Notes: generated by a model from the letters alone, not told the origin. Counted from the first letter of the stretch, positions 36,527-45,353 are shown. The stretch is 52,334 bases of DNA from JBBDNV01 sp040877415 (GCA_040877415.1 JBBDNV010000191.1:1-52334), one strand, 5' to 3'. Numbers and translations are program-made.

Positions 36527-36595
36527 TGCGAAATGCCCGAAAGCAATTGGCCCCTGTGCTGTGGTAGCGTGGCCTCTCGAATTGCTGGTTGCTTG

Positions 36596-37150
36596 TTAGC
36601 TGCCAGAGCTATTCGCCTGGCCAATGAGACCGCCGGCCACAATACCGCCCGCGAAGCCCAGGATGGCGATCGTCGTGGGGCGCCAGGGGCGACGGAAGCG
36701 AAAACCACTTTGACCCCGCTGTGCATCGCGCCCGCTGACAATCAGGACACGCTGACTGGCATGAGGCGGGGCTGAGTTTTCAGTCCATAAACGATAGAGT
36801 CCGCCGCCTTCGCCAGCAACGACAGCGTAGTTTCCGCCGCGCAAATCGGTGACGACGAAGTTGCCGTCCACATCGGTTCGAGTCGAGGCAACTTGCTGGC
36901 CGGATGACCAAACCGATACATCGGTTTGAGGGACCGGAAATCCCTCTGAATCTAGTACCTGGCCTTGCAGCACGCCGCCGGGAGCCAACGTCACGTCTTG
37001 GACGGCCATCGCCCCAACAGCAGCTTGCGACCCGGCGATGCCTGGGTCATCCGCAGCCTTCACAGGCGTTTGCGGCAGCAACATGGCGAGACAGGCCAGT
37101 GTCAACGCCGCCAGCCTGATACGCAGTCTGATACGCGCGGATATTTTCAT
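36596..37150 (-). CDS. Exported carboxypeptidase-regulatory-like protein with C-terminal membrane anchor (paralogue)
   Basis: 184 residues from the ATG at 37150 (MKISARIRLRIRLAA); the longer reading from 37186 adds a charged stretch that spoils the signal peptide. Signal peptide about 1-32 (ending VKAA), then one beta-sandwich: GGVLQGQVLDSEGFPVPQTDVSV followed by DVDGNFVVTDLRGGNYAVV. A Gly-rich membrane segment (IAILGFAGGIVAGGLIG) leads to a QANSSGS tail. It matches the gene at 35487-36041 in length, domain order and tail chemistry. The role is unknown; a membrane-tethered envelope protein with a sandwich exposed outside the cytoplasm is the safest reading. Confidence 0.8.
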   Translation of the reverse strand: MKISARIRLRIRLAALTLACLAMLLPQTPVKAADDPGIAGSQAAVGAMAVQDVTLAPGGVLQGQVLDSEGFPVPQTDVSVWSSGQQVASTRTDVDGNFVVTDLRGGNYAVVAGEGGGLYRLWTENSAPPHASQRVLIVSGRDAQRGQSGFRFRRPWRPTTIAILGFAGGIVAGGLIGQANSSGS

Positions 37151-37612
37151 TTTTGTGCTACCCCTTATTTTGTTGTTGCGCCGCACTGCGGGAGGATCTT
37201 ATTCGGCAAGCTCTCCCGCAATCCACGGACCGAACTAAGCGCCCGCCGGACGCATCACGGCAAGACCTTAAACGATGCCAAACCGCGCATGGCCGCCCAC
37301 GATTCAGTTCGGTGACACCGGCCGGGAGCCATTACGAATCCTCGGGTCGTGCGAATAGGCTCCGTATTCAGAACATTTTTCCATCAAGGGGGCGAATTGG
37401 CAAATCTGGGGAACTTGCGCAGCCGGGCCTGGAATGGGTGCGGCCCGCCACTCTCAACTTCAATGAGCCAACTGATCGAGAAAGACTACGCGGTTTCTCG
37501 CCGCCCGCAGTCTGTCGTGATCGGGGTGCCGCTGGAACTCTGTCAGACGGCCGAGCAGTAAAACGGTGGCCGATCCGGACACAACGAGAAGGCGTGCATG
37601 ACGCGACGTCGA
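37151..37612. other. Intergenic region, nothing recognised
   Basis: 462 nt between the protease-like gene and the second exported paralogue. I see no coding pattern with a known family, no strong hairpin with a T-run, and no clear promoter. It may hold the promoter for the paralogue pair. Confidence 0.45.
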
Positions 37613-38452
37613 TCAGGGCGACCTTGCCACCGCCGGCCGGCGTGAATTCCAGGCCTTGAGATGTTCAACCAATCGCCTGTCGATGCCGGGCAGTCGGCGC
37701 TCGAGTCGCTCGCTGAGCCGGCCGGGAGGGATGCGGGCGTGAATGTCGGCGAGAAAAGCCACGAGTTCATCATGCGCCTCGGCAGGCCCGTGGAGCATGA
37801 AATGAACCCAGGCCCAAGCATAGCGGTAGTCGGCCTCGCTCATTTCTGCCAGTTGGCGTCTACCTTCCAGTTGAACTAGCCGAGTGATCGTGCCGAGCCG
37901 AATGTTCCACTTCAACTTGTCCAGATAATCTTCGCGAAAGGGCCGCTCCTGGCTGGGAACCTCGAAGTATTCAGCCAGGCCTTCGTCCAGCCACAGTGGC
38001 ACCATCGGTAGCCAGGCATGGAGCAAGGCGTGCGTGCTTTCATGCCGTACATCAACGGCCAACTCTTTGCTGCGGTAGACAAACACCTTGCCAGGCCCTG
38101 CCCCCTTCACGAATAGTGCCCGGCGGTCGGTGACTTGCGGCATGTGCGCCTTCAGATAGCGATGATACGCCGTCTTGTCGGCAAAAAGGTACAATTCGAC
38201 GGGTTCCCGCGCCGGCTCGACGCTCAGAACTCGCGTCAGATGATTCTGTAACTCGGCCAACTGGCCGAAGAGTCCCTCATAGGCGTCGAGCGAAAAGTTT
38301 GCCCGACAATGAAACGTTCCTGCCCTGCGCTCGTCAACCCAGCCGCCGGCCCGATTCTGGGCGTTGACCGGGCCGTGACAAACAACGCCCAATAGGGCCA
38401 GGACGATCGCGGCCGGCAGCAAGCGTCGTTCGAGAGGCCCCTGGAGAATCAT
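37613..38452 (-). CDS. Exported HExxH metalloprotease-like protein (DUF1570-type, peptidase MA-like)
   Basis: 279 residues from the ATG at 38452. An N-terminal hydrophobic stretch (LLPAAIVLALLGVVC) is a signal peptide or anchor. The zinc motif is HESTH with His137, Glu138 and His141; WLDEGLAEYFE 15-20 residues later supplies the third ligand Glu, as in gluzincins. The longer frame from 38563 overlaps cpsB and is rejected. The start shares one base with the cpsB-type stop (TGATG), indicating translational coupling. It probably cleaves an envelope protein. Proteins of this type are frequent in planctomycetes, and the substrate is unknown. Confidence 0.8.
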   Translation of the reverse strand: MILQGPLERRLLPAAIVLALLGVVCHGPVNAQNRAGGWVDERRAGTFHCRANFSLDAYEGLFGQLAELQNHLTRVLSVEPAREPVELYLFADKTAYHRYLKAHMPQVTDRRALFVKGAGPGKVFVYRSKELAVDVRHESTHALLHAWLPMVPLWLDEGLAEYFEVPSQERPFREDYLDKLKWNIRLGTITRLVQLEGRRQLAEMSEADYRYAWAWVHFMLHGPAEAHDELVAFLADIHARIPPGRLSERLERRLPGIDRRLVEHLKAWNSRRPAVARSP

Positions 38453-39363
38453 CAAGCAGCCTTTTTCCGGCCGAGCCAACTGCGCCACCGGCTTGTTCTT
38501 GCGGGTGGGCGACTGGCGACCACTTGTTGGCCCGCGGCCACGGCCGCCGGATTTCTGCAGCACAGATCCAATGCCGTTTCCCAGCCGGCTAATTCGACGA
38601 TCCGGTCAAATGCCTTCCGCAGCAGCGGACGTCTCGACTTTGATCCATGGGCGTCGGTGCTGACAAAATGTACCAATCCCTCCTCGACGAGCCAGTCGGA
38701 AAACTTCTGGCAGACTGGTCCGAACGCGCCGAGCAGGCTACCGGCAGTGATTTGCATCAAGCAGCCGGCAGCCACCAGCGGCCGAACCACGCTCGGTTGT
38801 GTCAGGATTCCAGAATTTCGCTCAGGATGGGACAGAACGCCTACGAGCCCGATCGTTGCCAAATCCGCGAGCAACCGATCGATCGGAATATAGATCTCGT
38901 GTGGCAACTCGAGCAAGATGTGGCGACACCGGTCCGCCAACGACAGTACCTCTCCACGGCCAATTCGAGCTGGCAAGTCCGTTTCGATCCGCACATCGGC
39001 ACCGGGCAACACGCTTAGCAGAACTTGATGCTGATCGAGGAATGCCTGCAGCTCACTCGTGCGAGCGCGGATTGTGGCTGCCTGGTTGTGAGAATAATTG
39101 CCCAATTGGTGCGGCGTCACAATGATGGTGCCAATGCCATCCGCCACCGCCATCCGCGCCATGGCCAACGTCTCGTCCCAAGTCTTCGCTCCATCGTCGA
39201 TTCCTGGAATGAGGTGACAATGGATGTCGACGAACACTAGAGGCTCAGGCACGCGCGGATCTCCAAGTACGGTGGCGCCGCGGCGAAGCTGCCACCAGTA
39301 TCCTGGCGCGGCAGCGACGAGACGAAATCGATCTGGGATTTCGAAGACACGCTTTGAGTTCAA
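38452..39363 (-). CDS. CpsB/YwqE-type PHP-domain tyrosine-protein phosphatase
   Basis: A metal-dependent phosphatase expected to dephosphorylate the Wzc-like kinase's tyrosine tail. PHP motifs are clear: DIHCHLIPGIDDGAKTW near residue 46, IIVTPHQLG, LSHPERN and VSTDAHGS. The first 42 residues (basic, W/G-rich) precede the usual family start. A GTG at about 39237, just before FVDIHCH, gives the normal length of about 260 residues and may be the true start; no clear Shine-Dalgarno decides between them. The gene is the furthest upstream of the minus-strand export block and is coupled to the protease gene. Confidence 0.86.
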   Translation of the reverse strand: MNSKRVFEIPDRFRLVAAAPGYWWQLRRGATVLGDPRVPEPLVFVDIHCHLIPGIDDGAKTWDETLAMARMAVADGIGTIIVTPHQLGNYSHNQAATIRARTSELQAFLDQHQVLLSVLPGADVRIETDLPARIGRGEVLSLADRCRHILLELPHEIYIPIDRLLADLATIGLVGVLSHPERNSGILTQPSVVRPLVAAGCLMQITAGSLLGAFGPVCQKFSDWLVEEGLVHFVSTDAHGSKSRRPLLRKAFDRIVELAGWETALDLCCRNPAAVAAGQQVVASRPPARTSRWRSWLGRKKAA

Positions 39364-39709
39364 TCACGAACGGACCGCCGTCGGCCGTTGCGCCCCGACA
39401 GGAACGCGACTTCGACGAAGCTGTGCCTTCCATACGCTGGGAGCATTGGAGTTCGCGACGATCGCATGGCCGGCCCTGGGTGCGGTGACCGACCAGGGAT
39501 CTGGATCTTGGCTGGGAAGGTTAACGCCCTGCTCGGTGAGTGTCAATCCCGGAGTGCCGGCCCTCCGGAACGCCACGATCCGGCCCTACGGTGGCATGTT
39601 GCTGGCTTGCCGTGGTCTGTCGATCAACAGCGGTCATTGTTAGAATCATTGTCAAGAATCGCGCGCATCTTGGAAAAGTGCATCTTCGGGGAGTACGAGG
39701 AGAACACGC
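39364..39709. other. Divergent intergenic region
   Basis: 346 nt between the CpsB-type gene and the plus-strand mfnD-like gene. Two open frames here lack recognisable domains and ribosome binding sites. A TAGAAT (about 39641-39646) could be a -10 box for the plus strand, but no matching -35 box was seen. Confidence 0.4.
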
Positions 39710-40744
39710 GTGCGCGTGCTGGTGTATGAGTTCGTCACCGGCGGCGGATGGTATAGCCATGCCGACGGGCCGCCGCCCGATTCGCTAGTGAGCGAAGGCC
39801 GGGCGATGCGGGACGCTTTGGCGAGCGATTTCGCCGCCGTCGACGGCGCGTCGGTCGACGTCCTGCACGACGTTCGCCATCCGCCTGTCGAGCTTTCCGG
39901 CGTGACCGTGCACGCGATCGAAAGCGCCGCCGCCGAAATGCGGGCCGTTCGACGGCTGGCGGCCGAAGTTGACTGGACGGTGCTCATCGCGCCGGAGTTC
40001 GGCGGCCATCTGCTGGCCCGCACCGAGGCCGTGGAACTGGCGGGCGGAAGGTTGTTGGGGCCTTCGTCAGGGTTAACGGCATTGGCCGCGGACAAACATG
40101 CCACGGCCGGGCATCTCGCGCGGCAGGGAATCCTCGTGCCGCGTGGAATCGCGCTTGCGCCGGGGGCGGCGCTGAGGGCCGAGTTCTCGTATCCGGCCGT
40201 GCTCAAGCCACGAACCGGCGCCGGCTCGCTGGGGATCGAGTGGTTTGACAGATGGCCGGCGGGTCGCACCGCCGGAAACGCTCCGGCCCGGTTGGAAGTG
40301 TATTGCCCGGGCACGGCCGTTAGCGTGGCGTGCTTGTGTGGGCCGGACAAGATCGTGCCGCTTGCGCCGTGCCGGCAGAACCTGGCCGGTGGCGGAGATT
40401 TTACCTACCTGGGCGGGTCGCTGCCGCTTGCGCCGGCTTTGGCCGATCGTGCCCAGCGCTTGGCCGCGCGCGCCGTGGGAAGCTTGCCATCCCCCATTGG
40501 GTATTTGGGCGTCGATCTTGTATTGGGCGACGACCCGAGGGGAAAGGGCGACGTGGTGATCGAAATCAATCCCCGGCTGACGACCTCGTATGTCGGGCTG
40601 CGGGCCCTGTCGCGAGTGAATCTGGCGGCCACTATGATTGCAGTAGCCCAGGGACGCGAAGTCGGGTTATGCTGGAAGTCTGAAGACATTCATTTTACTT
40701 CCTCCGGCAGTTGTGTGACTTCGTCCGTCCACGGTAACCCATGA
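39710..40744 (+). CDS. ATP-grasp ligase, MfnD-like (tyramine--glutamate ligase family)
   Basis: A 344-residue ATP-grasp protein. Visible are the start fold VLVYEFVTGGG, the ATP-binding YPAVLKPRTGAGSLGIE, and the metal-binding VVIEINPRLTTSYVGLR near residue 285. In methanogens MfnD adds glutamate to tyramine in methanofuran synthesis, and methylotrophs and planctomycetes have relatives in their H4MPT gene sets. The start is GTG at 39710 after GAGGAG with seven-base spacing. The stop shares four bases with the next gene. The exact amine substrate in a bacterium (methylofuran chemistry) is not fixed by sequence. Confidence 0.82.
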   Translation: MRVLVYEFVTGGGWYSHADGPPPDSLVSEGRAMRDALASDFAAVDGASVDVLHDVRHPPVELSGVTVHAIESAAAEMRAVRRLAAEVDWTVLIAPEFGGHLLARTEAVELAGGRLLGPSSGLTALAADKHATAGHLARQGILVPRGIALAPGAALRAEFSYPAVLKPRTGAGSLGIEWFDRWPAGRTAGNAPARLEVYCPGTAVSVACLCGPDKIVPLAPCRQNLAGGGDFTYLGGSLPLAPALADRAQRLAARAVGSLPSPIGYLGVDLVLGDDPRGKGDVVIEINPRLTTSYVGLRALSRVNLAATMIAVAQGREVGLCWKSEDIHFTSSGSCVTSSVHGNP

Positions 40745-41751
40745 AGTGGCTGGCATTCGATATCGGGGGCGCCAATCTCAAGGCGGCCGACGGCGAAGGG
40801 TTTGCCGTCTCGCAGCCGTTTCCCATGTGGGAGAATTCGCGGCATCTGGTCGACGCGCTGCGCGCCCTGGTCGCGCTGGTGCCGCGCGTAAGTCACGTGG
40901 CCGCGACGATGACCGGCGAGCTGGCCGACTGCTTTAGCACGAAGCCCGAGGGCGTTGCCTTTATCCTCAAGGCGCTTTCGGTGGCCGCCGACGGCCGGCA
41001 CACGCGCGTCTATCTGACCAACGGTCGCCTGGTGTCGCTGCAAACCGCGCTGAAGCAGCCGCTGTTGGCCGCGGCCTCAAATTGGCACGCCCTGGCGAAG
41101 TTCGCCGGACGCTACGTAACCGACGGCGTGGGCCTGCTCATCGACGTGGGCTCGACCACGTGCGACATGATTTCTCTGGTCGACGGGCAGCCGGTGACGA
41201 TCGGCAAGTCCGACACCAACCGACTGATCAACGGCGAGCTGGTCTACACGGGCGTGCAGCGGTCGCCGGTTTGCGCGGTGTCGCAGTTGGTTCCCTGGCG
41301 GGGCCGAAAGTGCCCGTTGGCGCACGAGGTGTTCGCCACGATGTGGGACGTTTATCTGACGCTCGGCGACTTGCCGGAGGAACCGAACCGCAAGGATACG
41401 GCCGATCGCCGTCCGGCCACCAAAGCGGCCGCGCACGCTCGACTGGCCCGGGCGATTTGCGCCGACCGCGAAGTCTTCACCGAAACGGACGCGCTTGTTA
41501 TGGCCGAGGCGCTCGCGCAGGCGCAATTGCGCAAGATCGCCGCCATTGCCGTTCAGCTCATCGCCCGGCTGCAACAGCCGCCGCACACGGTGGTGATTTC
41601 GGGATCGGGAGAGTTCCTGGCGCGGCGCGTGCTCGACGAGTTGAAGCTCAAGAGTGCCGTCGTCTCGCTCACGCGCGAGCTGGGGCCGGAGCTTTCGCGA
41701 TGTGCGGCGGCCCATGCGCTGGCGGTTCTGGCGCGCGAGGGGGCGAAATGA
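40741..41751 (+). CDS. MfnF-like ASKHA-fold protein (H4MPT-linked C1 pathway, hydantoinase/oxoprolinase-like)
   Basis: 336 residues of the ASKHA/hydantoinase-A-like fold: AFDIGGANLKAADG at the N-terminus, GLLIDVGSTTCDMISLVDG near residue 140, TGVQRSPVC, and VVISGSGEFLARRVL. In methanogens MfnF joins the furan unit to glutamyl-tyramine. The gene overlaps the ATP-grasp gene and the next kinase gene by ATGA on both sides, so the three proteins are made together. The assignment is by motif and the strict three-gene order; no search was run. Confidence 0.82.
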   Translation: MKWLAFDIGGANLKAADGEGFAVSQPFPMWENSRHLVDALRALVALVPRVSHVAATMTGELADCFSTKPEGVAFILKALSVAADGRHTRVYLTNGRLVSLQTALKQPLLAAASNWHALAKFAGRYVTDGVGLLIDVGSTTCDMISLVDGQPVTIGKSDTNRLINGELVYTGVQRSPVCAVSQLVPWRGRKCPLAHEVFATMWDVYLTLGDLPEEPNRKDTADRRPATKAAAHARLARAICADREVFTETDALVMAEALAQAQLRKIAAIAVQLIARLQQPPHTVVISGSGEFLARRVLDELKLKSAVVSLTRELGPELSRCAAAHALAVLAREGAK

Positions 41752-42362
41752 CGAGCCCCCCGCTGCGCGTCGTCAAGCTGGGCGGCAGCCTCTTCGATTG
41801 GCCCGGCTGGGTCGCGCCGTTTCGGCGGTGGCTGGCGGCACAGCCGCCCGCGGTCAACGTGCTCGTGGTGGGCGGCGGCGCGATCGTCGATCGACTTCGC
41901 GCGTTGGACCGGGTGCAGGCGATGTCGGCCGAAACGGCCCATTGGCTCGCCGTTCGCGCCATGAGCCTGACGGCCGCGATCGCCGCCGAACTCGTGAGCG
42001 AAGCGACGCTCGTCGACTCGCTCGAGCAATTGCACCTGTCGGCAACCAGCGTGCCGCAGATTCTCGACGTCGAACGATTCCTGCGCGACGAGCAGGGCGC
42101 CGCCGGCGCACTGCCGTGCAATTGGGACGTCACGAGCGATTCGATTGCCGCGCGGGTGGCGACCGCATTGCACGCTGGCGAGCTGGTGCTTTTGAAATCC
42201 GCACTGCCCGCCGGTCCGGCAACGCGCGAAGCAATCGCGCAATGCGAATACGTCGACGCCTACTTTGCCCGGGCCGCGCGCCGATTGCCCGTGCGGTTTG
42301 TCAATTTGCGCGACGCCGGGTTCGCCGAAGTCGCGTTCGACGGCGAGCAGGCGGGGTGTTAG
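41748..42362 (+). CDS. MfnE-like amino-acid-kinase-family protein
   Basis: 204 residues of the amino-acid-kinase fold: RVVKLGGSLFDWPGW at the N-terminus, VLVVGGGAIVDRL, and DVTSDSIAARVA with the acidic nucleotide-site residues. MfnE of methanogens phosphorylates the aminomethylfuran precursor before the MfnF step. The start is the ATG at 41748, overlapping the MfnF-like stop; the frame stays open far upstream, but only as a shadow of the previous gene. It converges with the sulfatase gene, sharing four bases at the ends. Confidence 0.8.
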   Translation: MTSPPLRVVKLGGSLFDWPGWVAPFRRWLAAQPPAVNVLVVGGGAIVDRLRALDRVQAMSAETAHWLAVRAMSLTAAIAAELVSEATLVDSLEQLHLSATSVPQILDVERFLRDEQGAAGALPCNWDVTSDSIAARVATALHAGELVLLKSALPAGPATREAIAQCEYVDAYFARAARRLPVRFVNLRDAGFAEVAFDGEQAGC

Positions 42363-43732
42363 CGCAGCTCCAACTGCGACGGCGGGGCGTCGAGTCCCGC
42401 TTCGTGCTCGGACACCAGCTTGCGAATCTGGGCGATCACGTCGGCGTGGTCCTGGGCCAGGTCGTATTTCTCCGCGGGATCGTTTTCCAGGTTGAACAGC
42501 AGCGGCGGGTCGTGCTTTTCGGGCTGGGGCTGGCGGTAGCCGGCTTGCGTCATGAAGTGGGCTTTCCACGGACCCGCGCGCGCGGCCATCAGTTGACGCC
42601 CGCGGTAATAAAGGAGCGATTTCCGCGGGCTGGGGCCGGTGCCCAACAGCACCGGTCGAATGTCGAAGGAATCGAGCGTGCGATCGGTCGGCAACGGAAC
42701 GTCCACCAGCGCATTGATCGTTGCCAACAGATCGGTTGTGCAGCCCAACTCGCTCGAGACTCGGCCGGCGGGAATCGTGTCGGGCCACCAGGCGATCGCC
42801 GGCTCGCGCATGCCGCCTTCCCAGGTGCTTCCCTTGCCGCCGCGCAACAGTCCGGCCGAGCCGCCGTCTTGGTTTTTGATCAGCCACGGCCCGTTGTCGC
42901 TGGTGAAGAAGACCAGCGTTTGCTTCTCGATTTCCAGCTCGCGCAAGGTATCCAGCACCTGGCCGACGCTCCAGTCGAGCTCTTCGACGGCGTCGCCGAA
43001 CAGCCCACGGCGGCTTTTGCCTTGGAACTTTTCCGAAGCAAACAGCGGCACGTGGGGAAAAGTGTGCGGAAAATAGAGGAAGAACGGGCCGTCGCGTTGC
43101 TGGCGGATGAAGCTTTCGGCTTCGGCCGTGTAGCGGGCCGTAAGCGTGGTCTGGTCAACGGGGTCTTCGATCACCTGCGCGCCGCGCAATAAATACGTCG
43201 GCTTCATGTCGTTGCTGTAGGGGATGCCGTAATACGAGTCAAAGCCCTGCCGCATCGGCAGGAACTGCGGCAGGTGCCCCAAGTGCCATTTGCCGACGCA
43301 GGCCGTGGCGTAGTTTTTGGTCTTGAGCAACTCGGCGATGGTGATTTCCGCCTCGGGCAGCCCGCCGGTCGAATCGGAAAACAGCACGCGCCGCGTGTCG
43401 CTGCACATGCCGTTGCGGATCGGCAGCCGGCCGGTCAAAAGCGCTGCGCGGCTGGGCGTGCAGACGCATTCGGCGACGTAGAACTGCGTGAGCCGCACCC
43501 CTTCGCGGGCCATGCGATCGAGGTTCGGCGTGGCGATGGTCGGGTGGCCGAAACAGCCCAAGTCGCCGTAGCCCAGGTCGTCGGCGAAAATGACGACGAT
43601 GTTGGGGAGCGGCGCCTTTTGTTTGTCCTCGTCGGCCGCACGCGCCCTCGCATGGCCAACCGGCAGGAGAATGAAGCAGCACGAGAGGCAGCCGACTAAA
43701 GAAGCGCGAAACATGGTTATTTGGTCCCGCAT
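42359..43732 (-). CDS. Type I sulfatase (alkaline phosphatase-like superfamily)
   Basis: 457 residues. A signal peptide (SLVGCLSCCFILLPVGHARARA) points to export. The formylglycine site is CTPSRAALLTGR with Cys91; Asp51 and Asp52 (FADDLGYGD) and the GKWHLGH segment complete the S1 sulfatase site. DNGPWL and GGMREPAIAWWP follow as in arylsulfatases. The ATG at 43732 is preferred; the longer frame to 43987 adds a low-complexity stretch. It would release sulfate from sulfated glycans, as is typical of planctomycetes. It follows zwf on the same strand by 70 nt. Confidence 0.93.
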   Translation of the reverse strand: MRDQITMFRASLVGCLSCCFILLPVGHARARAADEDKQKAPLPNIVVIFADDLGYGDLGCFGHPTIATPNLDRMAREGVRLTQFYVAECVCTPSRAALLTGRLPIRNGMCSDTRRVLFSDSTGGLPEAEITIAELLKTKNYATACVGKWHLGHLPQFLPMRQGFDSYYGIPYSNDMKPTYLLRGAQVIEDPVDQTTLTARYTAEAESFIRQQRDGPFFLYFPHTFPHVPLFASEKFQGKSRRGLFGDAVEELDWSVGQVLDTLRELEIEKQTLVFFTSDNGPWLIKNQDGGSAGLLRGGKGSTWEGGMREPAIAWWPDTIPAGRVSSELGCTTDLLATINALVDVPLPTDRTLDSFDIRPVLLGTGPSPRKSLLYYRGRQLMAARAGPWKAHFMTQAGYRQPQPEKHDPPLLFNLENDPAEKYDLAQDHADVIAQIRKLVSEHEAGLDAPPSQLELR

Positions 43733-43802
43733 GAATGTGACGCGAAGCGAAATTGTGGACGGCCGTTCATAGATCGCGGCTCCATGATAACCGACAGCCG
43801 TG

Positions 43803-45257
43803 TTATGCCAACACGGGGCAGGTGTCGAACCACTGCCGGCCTTGCCGCTCCATCCATGCGGTGGCCTGGTCCGGTCCCCACAATGCCGGTTCGTAGATTT
43901 CAAGCGGTGGGCCGTTGGTCTCGCGCCAGGCCGCGATGATCGGATCGATGATCCCCCAGGCAAGCTCCACCTCGTCGGAGCGGGCAAACAGGCTGGCGTC
44001 TCCCTGCATCGCGTCCAGTAGCAGCCGCTGGTACGCCTCGGGCATGACGCCCGCGAACTCGCGCTGAAAGCGAAACTCCAGATCGGTCAGCCGCAGCCGC
44101 ATTCCCTGGTCGGGCACTTTGGTTTGAAAGTGCAGTTGAATGCCTTCGGCCGGTTGGATCTGGATCACCAACCGGTTGGCCTCGCATAACTCGTCGCAAC
44201 CGTTGCCGAATACCGCGGTGGGCGGGCCGCGAAATTGAATCACGATTTGAGTCGTGCGGCACGACATGGCCTTGCCGCTGCGCAGGTAGAAAGGCACGCC
44301 CTGCCAGCGCCAGTTGTCCACGGCCAGCTTGACCACGGCGAAAGTGGCCGTTTGGCTGTCGGGCTTGACCCCCGGTTCGTTCCGGTAGCCGCGATACTGT
44401 CCGCGCAGCGTGTCGGTGGCCACGGCCGAGGGCGAAAGGGGCGAGATGGCGCGGAGCACTTTCACCTTTTCGTCGCGGACCGCTTCGGCCTCGAAGCGCA
44501 CGGGGGCTTCCATGGCCGTGGTCATCAGCAGTTGCAGCAAGTGGTTCTGGAACATGTCGCGCAGCACGCCGGTCGCGTCGTAAAAGTCGCCGCGGCGGCC
44601 CACGGTCACTTCCTCGGCCACCGTGATTTGCACGTGATCGATGTAGTTGCGGTTCCACACCGGCTCGAAAATCGTGTTGGCAAACCGCAGCACGAGAATG
44701 TTCTGCACGGTTTCCTTGCCCAGGTAGTGATCGATGCGGTAGACCTGCTTTTCGCGAAACACGCGGTGCACGGCCTCGTTGAGCCGCCGGGCCGTTGGGG
44801 CGTCGCTGCCGAAGGGCTTTTCGATCACGACCCGCCGGGGGCCGTTGGCCTCTTCGGCCAATCCGCAGCCGCCGAGCCGCTCGACCGCTTCTATATAAAA
44901 CCGTGGGGCCGTGGCCAGATAGTAAACCCGCGCCACGTCGCGCGAACCCTCCAATTCGTGCAGCCGCTTGTGCAGGGCTTCGAAATCGTCAGGCTGCTTG
45001 ATGTCGCAGGGCTGATAGTGGACCGCCGGCGCGAACTTCGTCCACAGCGCGGAGTCGAACTCACCGCCGCTGAACGTGGCGGTCGATTCGGCAAGCATCG
45101 TTCGCCACGCCTCGTCGGTGAAGTTCGTGCGCGCGCAGCCGACGATTCGCGTGTCCTCGGGCAAACGGCCCTTGCGAAACAACTGAAACAGCGCCGGCAC
45201 GAGTTTGCGGCTTGTCAGATCGCCCGAGGCCCCAAAGATGACTAATGTGACGGCCAT
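43803..45257 (-). CDS. zwf: Glucose-6-phosphate 1-dehydrogenase
   Basis: It oxidises glucose-6-phosphate to 6-phosphogluconolactone, yielding NADPH for the oxidative pentose phosphate route. 484 residues from the ATG at 45257 (MAVTLVIFGASGDLTSRK), which places the Rossmann GASGDLT motif at the normal position; an upstream Met at 45290 is less likely. The active-site motif RIDHYLGKE lies near residue 170, with the catalytic His in the DHYLGK family sequence. No pgl or gnd lies in the window. Confidence 0.96.
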   Translation of the reverse strand: MAVTLVIFGASGDLTSRKLVPALFQLFRKGRLPEDTRIVGCARTNFTDEAWRTMLAESTATFSGGEFDSALWTKFAPAVHYQPCDIKQPDDFEALHKRLHELEGSRDVARVYYLATAPRFYIEAVERLGGCGLAEEANGPRRVVIEKPFGSDAPTARRLNEAVHRVFREKQVYRIDHYLGKETVQNILVLRFANTIFEPVWNRNYIDHVQITVAEEVTVGRRGDFYDATGVLRDMFQNHLLQLLMTTAMEAPVRFEAEAVRDEKVKVLRAISPLSPSAVATDTLRGQYRGYRNEPGVKPDSQTATFAVVKLAVDNWRWQGVPFYLRSGKAMSCRTTQIVIQFRGPPTAVFGNGCDELCEANRLVIQIQPAEGIQLHFQTKVPDQGMRLRLTDLEFRFQREFAGVMPEAYQRLLLDAMQGDASLFARSDEVELAWGIIDPIIAAWRETNGPPLEIYEPALWGPDQATAWMERQGRQWFDTCPVLA

Positions 45258-45293
45258 ACTAATCCGAAGCGCAAACGAGAGAGCAGACACGTG

Positions 45294-45353
45294 CCATGCT
45301 CACCACCAGCGTGAGCATGGGAGGGACGGTCAAACGGCCACGCGGGCGTGGCC
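45294..45353. repeat. Two adjacent hairpins between the SpoIIAA-like and zwf genes
   Basis: Hairpin one has arms CCATGCTCAC (45294-45303) and GTGAGCATGG (45311-45320). Hairpin two has arms GGCCACG (45336-45342) and CGTGGCC (45347-45353). Neither is followed by a clear T-run, so they look more like a dispersed palindromic unit than a terminator. Confidence 0.6.

Larger units (their letters stand above)
36042..36595. other. Repeat-rich intergenic region between paralogues
   Basis: 554 nt with no supported gene. It holds a REPIN-like hairpin doublet inside a larger inverted repeat (36324-36431), a second palindromic element (36427-36526) and imperfect direct repeats (36243-36277 and 36524-36558), listed below. 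Confidence 0.7.

Noticed and set aside
39224..39643. Small gene upstream of the mfn-like trio
   Set aside because: It overlaps the CpsB-type gene on the other strand, has no ribosome binding site and no recognisable domain.
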